A DNA stretch of 5,455 nucleotides from an archaeon (GTDB lineage: Archaea > Thermoproteota > Nitrososphaeria > Nitrososphaerales > CADDZS01): positions 1-5,455 of the forward strand of contig JAJYUX010000096.1 of NCBI GenBank assembly GCA_021792315.1. Direction: 5' to 3'. This document shows, one piece after another, positions 1 to 4,471 of this stretch (positions are counted from its first letter, which is position 1; the number at the start of each line of letters is the position of its first letter). The notes beneath the pieces were generated by a model. The model searched no databases and was not told where the DNA came from. It saw only the letters and a list, made by a program, of their open reading frames with translations. The translations under genes were made by a program, and so were the position numbers.

Positions 1-384
1 ATCTCGTAATGTGAAATGACAATGAATGGGATTATGAACCATAATTGGACTCCATCAACCACTGGTGGGGGCACCTGATCGTGGTAGCCGCCTCCGTCGT
101 ACATTATGAATATTGCAGTTGAGTTCCAGTATGAGCTTCTCATTATCGAGTTGACCATGTTCAACAGCCACACCTCGCCTTGAGTGACATTGTATGCTGG
201 ATGCTGACTAACATCATACGCTCCGACTCCTACAGGCATAACCCAGACAACTGAAGGGAGAAATTGTTGCTGGATAGAATTTGCAAAATCCGACCAACTC
301 TTGATCTGTCCTGAATAGGGCTGACTATCCGGTAACAGACTGCATAGACAGAAGAAAGGCTATCAAGAGTCCGAGCCACTTCAT
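1..384 (-). pseudogene. Truncated, frameshifted secreted phosphoesterase (phospholipase C / acid phosphatase type), 3' end outside window
   Basis: Read on the minus strand, an ATG at 384 opens a signal-peptide-like segment, MKWLGLLIAFLLSMQSVTG, that ends in TAG at 327-325. The reading continues in another frame from about 335 to the window edge. There it matches the C-terminal half of the PF04185 phosphoesterase family: 'SWSDFANSI', then 'LPSVVWVMPVG', 'VSQHPAYNVTQGE', 'WLLNMVNSIMRSSYWNSTAIF', the signature 'DGGGYHDQVPPP' (about 65-100), and 'IIPFIVISHYE'. Intact members hydrolyse phosphate esters, often phospholipids, outside the cell. They have a long N-terminal catalytic part with an ENRSFD-like motif between the signal peptide and the SWSDFA region. 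Here only a few residues separate the two, so this part is missing. The gene is therefore both internally deleted and shifted in frame. The frameshift alone could be a sequencing error, but the missing domain could not. It diverges from the GT-C gene at 469. The family call is strong; inactivity is inferred. Confidence 0.75.
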
Positions 385-410
385 TTGGTTTCGATTATTA
401 CGGCCATAGG

Positions 411-419
411 ATTAAAAAT
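411..419 (+). promoter_or_regulatory. TATA-like box upstream of the GT-C gene
   Basis: The A/T block attaaaaat lies 50 nt before the TTG at 469. An archaeal start site 25-27 nt downstream would fall near 440, giving a leader of about 30 nt that includes the GAGGAG at 461-466. Read on the minus strand, the same block (tttttaat) lies 27-35 nt before the ATG at 384. It could therefore equally serve a leaderless transcript of the broken phosphoesterase. Assignment is by position and base composition only. Confidence 0.4.
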
Positions 420-460
420 GACGGGAAGAAACGCCGTAGTGCGACGTGCATGGTGAGCCA

Positions 461-466
461 GAGGAG
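461..466 (+). promoter_or_regulatory. Shine-Dalgarno-like GAGGAG before a TTG start
   Basis: The purine run GAGGAG ends only 2 nt before the TTG at 469. This is tighter than usual, but it is the only good match nearby. No ATG or GTG in this frame precedes the signal peptide, and an in-frame TGA at 454-456 excludes a longer start. An eight-codon ATG reading (450-476) overlaps the site in another frame and is probably chance. Confidence 0.45.
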
Positions 467-468
467 AT

Positions 469-2259
469 TTGCGTAGGGCTCCCTTCTTACTCCTCGTTGT
501 TCTTCTTTTTCTCGCCACTTCTCTCACAACGTCTAACGCTCAAACAATTTCCTGCGGTATAACGGCAACCGCCACTCCTCCGATTGTTCATTATCCGACG
601 AGCCTCGCAACTCATCCTTCAATATCACAGTTTGGCGAGATACTTGATGTGAACTATTCCACGACCTATGCGGGTCAGAAACTCGTCGTTCAATACTACA
701 ACGGATCCCAATGGTTGTATCTTCAGAATTTCTCGGCTAATCAGGTGGGGTTTACCGAAACGAACATCGGACTCAATTCCGAATGGGCTCATTACGGACT
801 AAACAACCTCCGGGTTTCAAGCGAATTGTGTTCTTCTTCACCTGTTACCTTCGCGCTAGTCTCAGACAAGAGCGCAGTTTACGAGGATCTTTCGCTTTAC
901 CTCCTGATGATAATAGTCGGCTCGGCGCTCTTCTTCGCGCTGAAGCGAACAAAAAGCATCCCATTGATTCTTCTAGCGATAGCGATCCTGTATTTCGCGC
1001 TCTCGCCTTTCACAGGGCAGAGATACGACACTTACTACCTGATAAGCTCTGGTGTCAGAATATTGCAGCATGTGAACCCGTTCAACCCCGGAAATCCCCA
1101 AATCTATCCTGGCGCACTAAAGTGGGCTTATCCTCCTATTTTCGCTTTCTATAGCGCATTTTCCTTTATGATATACCAGCTACTGACACATTCTGCTCTG
1201 CCCAGTGTTAACTCGCTCACTTGGCCAGGGTTTCTCACATCCACCTATAACGTGTGGGAAGCGTTTGCGCCCAAGTCACTTCCCGTTCTTGTATCGATCC
1301 TGAAGGTGCCGATGGTTCTGAGCGCAGTTTTCACTGGATGGTTCTTGACAAAAATGACTGGAAACAAATCAACAGCCCTAATTTGGCTCTTGAATCCAGT
1401 TACAGTATTGGTTGCCGCGATCTGGGGGCAACTGGATCCGATAGCCACCCTTCTTGCAGTCGCTTCGCTTTATTATTTTCAGAAAGATAGACCATACGAA
1501 GCATACCTGCTCGCTTCTTTTGGAGCTGCGGTAAAAATTTGGCCGTTACTCATGTTTCCGATTTTCGTTGTAATCGGTCTCAGAAAGCATGGATCAGGGA
1601 GTTTGAAACCGCTGATCGCCGTTCTGCCTGCGCTGTTAACCACTCTCGGAATGTATGCGATATTTGGGAATGTGCTTCAAACGTTAGAAATCTTCCTCTA
1701 CGCCCGCGCAGTGCCCACGTATGCCGGAAAGTTTACGGTGAACGGGCTGACCTGGCAGCAGTTTCCGTTCTTGGCCCATACTGGCCCATTGCCTGTCTTC
1801 CTGTATTTGGGAATCCCTGCTTATATTTTTGCACTTTTTTGGATTTACTACAAGAAAGATTTGGAGGTAACAAAGTGGATCATTATCTCAATACTCATTT
1901 TGTTCTTGACATACAACTACGTGAATCCTCAGTATTTTTACTGGATTCTGCCATTCATAATTCTTCAAGGCAGAAAGCTGTTTACTTACATATTCACTGC
2001 CCTTCCGATGCTCTACCTTCTTCTTTCTTACAACTTGTTCTATTTTGTCTCAGCAGGAATTTTGTTCGGCGAGTTCTCCCTTGGCCCTTCCATTTTGGAG
2101 CAGTTGAAAGTCGTGTATTTTTACACCGACCCATTCCTCTATCTTCTGGTAAGCGCAGTTCTGCCAACTCTAGCTTACTTTTTCTTACTTGGCGGCGAAA
2201 TAGGTAAGAAAATTCCCAAGCGAATCGAAGAAATTTTGACCAAAATAATTACTCACTGA
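469..2259 (+). CDS. Polytopic GT-C membrane glycosyltransferase (GT87/DUF2029-like) with extracellular N-terminal domain
   Basis: This 596-residue protein probably transfers a sugar from a polyprenyl-phosphate donor to an acceptor on the outer face of the membrane. Residues 1-25 form a signal peptide (MRR, hydrophobic core, SNAQ). Residues 26-135 form a soluble, beta-rich, Asn/Thr-rich domain with Cys29 and Cys121 as a possible disulfide. About ten to twelve hydrophobic helices follow, near 139-158, 163-180, 219-238, 271-293, 303-337, 343-370, 380-400, 440-461, 468-500, 504-530 and 553-576. GT-C hallmarks are visible: GQRYDTYY at 183-190, with Asp187 the likely catalytic acid/base in the first external loop; HVNPF at 201-205; YPP at 221-223; WGQLDP at 319-324; AAVKIWPL at 353-360; and NPQYFYWILPF at 486-496. 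The basic C-terminal tail (579-596) is probably cytoplasmic. GT87 enzymes are known as polyprenyl-phosphomannose-dependent mannosyltransferases, but donor and acceptor cannot be read here. The N-terminal domain is unusual for the family. Neighbouring methyltransferase and GT2 genes fit surface-glycan or lipid work. Confidence 0.8.
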   Translation: MRRAPFLLLVVLLFLATSLTTSNAQTISCGITATATPPIVHYPTSLATHPSISQFGEILDVNYSTTYAGQKLVVQYYNGSQWLYLQNFSANQVGFTETNIGLNSEWAHYGLNNLRVSSELCSSSPVTFALVSDKSAVYEDLSLYLLMIIVGSALFFALKRTKSIPLILLAIAILYFALSPFTGQRYDTYYLISSGVRILQHVNPFNPGNPQIYPGALKWAYPPIFAFYSAFSFMIYQLLTHSALPSVNSLTWPGFLTSTYNVWEAFAPKSLPVLVSILKVPMVLSAVFTGWFLTKMTGNKSTALIWLLNPVTVLVAAIWGQLDPIATLLAVASLYYFQKDRPYEAYLLASFGAAVKIWPLLMFPIFVVIGLRKHGSGSLKPLIAVLPALLTTLGMYAIFGNVLQTLEIFLYARAVPTYAGKFTVNGLTWQQFPFLAHTGPLPVFLYLGIPAYIFALFWIYYKKDLEVTKWIIISILILFLTYNYVNPQYFYWILPFIILQGRKLFTYIFTALPMLYLLLSYNLFYFVSAGILFGEFSLGPSILEQLKVVYFYTDPFLYLLVSAVLPTLAYFFLLGGEIGKKIPKRIEEILTKIITH

Positions 2260-2266
2260 ACTGTCG

Positions 2267-2271
2267 TTTTT
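2267..2271 (+). terminator. Possible oligo-T terminator after the GT-C gene
   Basis: A TTTTT run starts 8 nt after the stop codon of the GT-C gene, followed by further T-rich sequence. Archaeal transcription often ends at such runs without a hairpin. A second TTTTT lies at 2376-2380, just before the next promoter. This is inferred from composition only. Confidence 0.3.
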
Positions 2272-2383
2272 GTGGGCATTAACTTTGGGATTTTCAAACT
2301 CATTTGCAAGCGAATTTCGTAATTTACGCCTCATTTGCTTCGGCGTTCCATCCGGATTAATCAAGCATGATGCCCTTTTTGAA

Positions 2384-2397
2384 GAAAGATAAAATAT
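2384..2397 (+). promoter_or_regulatory. BRE/TATA-like promoter of the fusion methyltransferase gene
   Basis: The purine-rich gaaa followed by gataaaatat (2388-2397) resembles an archaeal BRE plus TATA box. The TATA centre is about 36 nt before the ATG at 2429, so transcription should begin a few nucleotides before the ATG or at it. That gives a leaderless or near-leaderless mRNA, which agrees with the lack of any Shine-Dalgarno-like run before this ATG. In the intergenic stretch 2260-2428 I see only T-runs, this box and a short palindrome (GATTAATC at 2355-2362). Confidence 0.5.
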
Positions 2398-2428
2398 TCA
2401 CATCACACATACCGAGAATCAACCAATA

Positions 2429-3676
2429 ATGACAATCTCCGAGCCCGGGATTCGAACCCAGACGCTTAAACTCCTAACTCACGGGAGAAAGAGCGGTCTG
2501 CCTCACTATGCGTTGGTGAGATTTACTCTATCGAATGGGTCATTTTTCGTTTTAGCAGGAGGCTCTAACAGTGATTGGGCCCAAAACGCGCTTTCTTCCA
2601 GGGAAGCAAGCTTGGTGTTTGAGGATTATGCCCAGCTAGTTCGATGCGAGGTATGTCCTGATGTCGGAGATGTCCTCAGACTGTTCGCGCAAAAGTACAG
2701 CCAAGAGTTAGTCTCCGCTTGGTACTCTAGATCTTCGCTTTGCCTCAAGCTAACGCCTTCTGGTCCAATTATTCGAAGAACGAGAAATGTAAAGGGAGAA
2801 AATGAGGTAGGAATTAATTTCGAAACATGGAAGAGAAATGAGAATAGCTATTATTCGTCAGTAGCGAAAGCTTTCGATTCTGCTTCCGAAGAATACGATT
2901 TTACGATTCGACAAAATTTCATCAATGTCTGGATTAGGAAGAGGTCGATTAAGGAATTACTTTCGATCGCGAGTACCGAGGATGTCCTTCTGGAAATTGG
3001 CTGTGGGACTGGATCAGAGGCTATCCAGATCTCGAAACACGTTGCCGGGATAGTAGCAACGGACATTTCTCCGCAAATGATTTCTCTTGTCGAGAGGAAA
3101 GTGAAGGCAAGAAACCTTGAAAGAAAGATCACTGTAGTGCCGCTCGGAGCCTCTCAGATAGAAAAGGCAGCTGATCTTCTTCCAAATGGAAAGACAAGAT
3201 TAGCATACTCCTTTAATGGCGCCCTAAACTGCGAGCTCGACATCAAAGGGTTCCCGAAAAAACTCGCCGGCGTTTTGGAGCATGGTGGGAAATTCGTATG
3301 CTCTATCCGGAACACGTTCTGTATTTCCGAAGGGTTGGCTCACGCAGCTTTTCTTCAATTCGACAAGATGACGCCGAGAAAGGTCCAGCCTGTTATGGTA
3401 TCGGTCGGCGGAATGGACATTCCCTCATACTATTATTCTCCAGCCAAATTTGCAAAGATCTTTGAACCGTTTTTCTCTCTAAAGAAGATGATAGGATTGC
3501 CTGCCTTGCTTCCACCTGCGTACATGAGCAACTTCTACGTCAAAGTAAGAAAGCTTCTCTCCTTTGCCGAACGAGCAGAAACTGCGCTCTCAAGTTCGTA
3601 TCCACTTAACCGGTTTGGCGATCAGACTTTATTCGTGTTTCAGTTGAAAGATAATCCCATGAATAGATTCGGATAA
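2429..3676 (+). CDS. Fusion protein: Ddn/DUF385-like split-barrel domain + class I SAM-dependent methyltransferase
   Basis: This is a 415-residue soluble protein with no signal peptide. Residues 13-115 resemble the deazaflavin (F420)-dependent nitroreductase/DUF385 family: KLLTHGRKSGLPHYALVRF (14-32) carries the GRKSG phosphate-binding turn, and GGSNSDWAQNALSS (44-57) matches the family's SxxPxWxxNL stretch. The usual N-terminal helix before the GRKSG strand is missing. Residues 145-300 are a class I methyltransferase: AFDSASEEYD (148-157), SAM-binding motif I LLEIGCGTGSEA (187-198), motif II with the acidic residue VATDISPQM (209-217), SFNGALNCELD (261-271) at the motif IV position, and LEHGGKFVCSIR (283-294). 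The C-terminal part (300-415), including the GDQTLFVFQL strand, probably closes the fold and binds substrate. The substrate is unknown; a glycan or lipid is a guess from the neighbours. ATG 2429 is the only start before the conserved region, as an in-frame TAA lies at 2390-2392. Codons 4-11 overlap a tRNA-like remnant read antisense. Confidence 0.8.
   Translation: MTISEPGIRTQTLKLLTHGRKSGLPHYALVRFTLSNGSFFVLAGGSNSDWAQNALSSREASLVFEDYAQLVRCEVCPDVGDVLRLFAQKYSQELVSAWYSRSSLCLKLTPSGPIIRRTRNVKGENEVGINFETWKRNENSYYSSVAKAFDSASEEYDFTIRQNFINVWIRKRSIKELLSIASTEDVLLEIGCGTGSEAIQISKHVAGIVATDISPQMISLVERKVKARNLERKITVVPLGASQIEKAADLLPNGKTRLAYSFNGALNCELDIKGFPKKLAGVLEHGGKFVCSIRNTFCISEGLAHAAFLQFDKMTPRKVQPVMVSVGGMDIPSYYYSPAKFAKIFEPFFSLKKMIGLPALLPPAYMSNFYVKVRKLLSFAERAETALSSSYPLNRFGDQTLFVFQLKDNPMNRFG
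2437..2461 (-). other. tRNA 3'-end remnant (T-arm plus acceptor strand) inside the start of the fusion gene
   Basis: On the minus strand, 2461-2445 reads as a complete T-arm: CTGGG, the loop TTCGAAT, then CCCGG. It forms five pairs, one of them U-G, so the minus strand is the better-folding sense. The seven bases at 2444-2438 (GCTCGGA) occupy the place of the acceptor 3' strand, and 2437 gives a discriminator G. Upstream of the T-arm (2462 onward) no convincing anticodon or D-arm follows, and the other strand there codes for the conserved split-barrel domain. Only the 3' end of a tRNA is present, as left by integrases that use tRNA 3' ends as attachment sites. The tRNA-derived nature is well supported by the box-B-like sequence and its stem; the att interpretation is inference. 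Confidence 0.55.
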
Positions 3677-3686
3677 TCGATAGTTT

Positions 3687-4006
3687 TTGGGAATTGTTAC
3701 CGGCAGAGCCGGTCTAATTACCATCGTCATACCTACTCACAACAGACCCACTTATCTACCAAACCTCTTGAGAGCATTCAGGAATGGCGCACATCTGCGA
3801 TAACTTCGGTCATCATAGTAGACGATTCTGACTGTCCGTTGAATCTCAAGAGCCGATTCCCTGAATTGAACGTCGAACATCTAGTTGTGGGGAAACGTCT
3901 CTTCATTCCTAAATCCAAGAGCCTTGGGCGGAAGGAAGCTAATACCGAGTTTGTATTTTTCATTGATGATGACTATCACGCAAGGGAAGCAAGCAGACAA
4001 AAGTGA
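3687..4006 (+). pseudogene. Frameshifted family 2 glycosyltransferase (GT-A fold), N-terminal half
   Basis: A TTG at 3687, 10 nt after the preceding stop codon, starts a reading with LITIVIPTHNRPTYLPNLLRAF. This is the first beta strand and following helix of family 2 glycosyltransferases. It hits TAA at 3801-3803. The reading resumes in another frame from about 3782: SVIIVDDSD (second strand with acidic residues), then NVEHLVVGKRL, KSLGRKEANTEFVFFIDDDY with the nucleotide-sugar/metal-binding DDD, and TGA at 4004-4006. In order and spacing these are the family's standard blocks, so the two parts were one gene broken by a net one-base change near 3781. Intact enzymes move sugars from nucleotide donors on the cytoplasmic side. 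No Shine-Dalgarno site precedes the TTG, so it was probably co-transcribed with the methyltransferase gene. A sequencing error could explain this frameshift alone, but the 3' half is also eroded. Confidence 0.75.
3699..3713 (+). repeat. Perfect 6-bp inverted repeat with triloop near the GT2 start
   Basis: ACCGGC, AGA and GCCGGT form a perfect hairpin stem of mainly G-C pairs, preceded by a TTTTT run at 3684-3688. It lies within the first dozen codons of the GT2 relic, 22 nt after the methyltransferase stop. It could be a 3'-end structure of that mRNA, a structure limiting translation of the next gene, or chance. Confidence 0.4.
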
Positions 4007-4295
4007 ACCGACATATCATGGGAAACAACAGTACACCTTTGGGGATGGCGTTTTTTGGTCAGGGTGGGAGGAGTGATGAAGAAAGACGCGGCGACGATTG
4101 AATCTTCTGGGGCCCGATGCCAAGAGATGTTTTTGTCGAACTCGCTTCTGAATTGCGGCTCCCATTCATGAACCGGCTTACAGGATCTACGCCCTCAGTC
4201 ACTCAGCGAGCAATCGCTGGACGCTGCAACGCATGAAAGGAATCAATTGTAACGGAATGCACATTAGTGATCTGTCCAGTTGCATTTATCTTTGA
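4007..4295 (+). pseudogene. Eroded C-terminal remnant of the GT2 gene (weak)
   Basis: No frame stays open through this stretch, but protein-like pieces follow one another in shifting frames. VRVGGVMKKDAATIESSGA (about 4058-4114) resembles the 'VGxVGgvmyk...IesaGa' block of family 2 glycosyltransferases. In another frame GPMPRDVFVELASELRLPFM (4111-4170) could match the later 'xRRevFeeiGgFDE.fm' block. In a third, EPAYRIYALSHSASNRW (from 4170) could match the region near 'yyxxRNr', running to a TGA at 4293-4295 next to the tRNA. The order agrees with a glycosyltransferase, but each match is short and several frameshifts are needed. Otherwise I see no gene here. Confidence 0.35.
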
Positions 4296-4381
4296 GGACT
4301 GGTAGTTCTGCGGTAGTAACGCTCGTCTCGTAAGCAAAGCCGAGTTCGCGAGAGCTTAGCGGTTCAAACCCCTTCGGCCCA
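4296..4381 (+). tRNA. tRNA-Thr(CGT) with a 14-nt intron; diverged, possibly decaying
   Basis: The cloverleaf runs as follows: acceptor GGACTGG (4296-4302); TA; D-arm with GTT/AAC pairs and the loop GG at 4312-4313; anticodon stem CTCGT (4322-4326) with GCGAG (4348-4352); loop CTCGTA plus C4347 after splicing; and T-loop TTCAAAC (4363-4369). The 3' acceptor strand is TCGGCCC with discriminator A4381. The anticodon CGT at 4329-4331 decodes the Thr codon ACG. It would supplement tRNA-Thr isoacceptors during translation. No CCA is encoded. Weak points: A3 faces C70 in the acceptor, the T-stem contains a C-C clash, and it appears one base short on its 3' side. Against simple decay, the D-stem pairs changed together (T11-A24 where C-G is usual), and the splicing motif is intact. 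It may be functional, recently damaged, or carry sequencing errors. No clear TATA box is seen at the proper distance. Confidence 0.7.
4333..4346 (+). other. tRNA intron, 14 nt, canonical position 37/38, bulge-helix-bulge
   Basis: The intron reads AGCAAAGCCGAGTT. The exon bases CTCG (4327-4330) pair with the intron's CGAG (4341-4344) as the central 4-bp helix. The 3-nt bulges are T-A|A (4331-4333) and T-T|C (4345-4347), cut after the second base of each. The outer helix is the anticodon stem, and the inner one is GC-AAA-GC (4334-4340). This matches the strict motif recognised by the archaeal tRNA splicing endonuclease, and it fixes the intron borders despite the repeated CGAG/GCGAG sequence. 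Confidence 0.75.
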
Positions 4382-4422
4382 TCTTATTTGAATTCGCATC
4401 TCAAAATGCCGCTGTTAAATTC

Positions 4423-4431
4423 AATAAAAAA
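4423..4431 (+). promoter_or_regulatory. TATA-like box of the DRG GTPase gene
   Basis: The run aataaaaaa lies 41 nt before the TTG start of the GTPase gene. A start site about 25 nt downstream would be near 4453, leaving a leader of roughly 20 nt that includes the GAGG at 4459-4462. The gene can therefore be transcribed separately from the tRNA. The T-rich stretch just after the tRNA (4382-4390) could end the tRNA transcript. Confidence 0.45.
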
Positions 4432-4458
4432 CAGATAAGCAGGAATGTTCTGAATATA

Positions 4459-4462
4459 GAGG
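4459..4462 (+). promoter_or_regulatory. Shine-Dalgarno-like GAGG supporting the TTG start at 4472
   Basis: GAGG lies 9 nt before the TTG, a normal spacing. With this start the protein begins MGIPEKI, the conserved first residues of archaeal DRG proteins, so the TTG start is well supported. Confidence 0.55.
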
Positions 4463-4471
4463 ACTCCGAGC

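Noticed and set aside
450..476. Eight-codon ATG reading frame before the GT-C gene
   Set aside because: It has no ribosome site of its own and no signature residues. It overlaps the TTG start by chance as far as can be seen.
783..2207. Open frames at 783-1154, 1254-1490, 1539-2207 (+) and 1245-1448 (-)
   Set aside because: All lie inside the GT-C gene in other frames. Their translations show no domain, while the GT-C frame has clear membrane helices and family motifs throughout.
2462..2520. A complete minus-strand tRNA-Leu (GAG or TAG anticodon) upstream of the T-arm remnant
   Set aside because: A CTCC/GGAG pairing can be drawn, but there is no long variable arm, D-arm or 5' acceptor, and the plus strand codes here for the conserved LLTHGRKSG segment.
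2851..3132. Minus-strand open frame inside the methyltransferase region
   Set aside because: It is antisense to the SAM-binding motifs and has no recognisable protein features.
3778..4076. Open frames 3778-3963 (-) and 3885-4076 (+)
   Set aside because: They overlap the GT2 relic, whose strand-helix blocks and DDD motif are convincing. These frames show no motif of their own.
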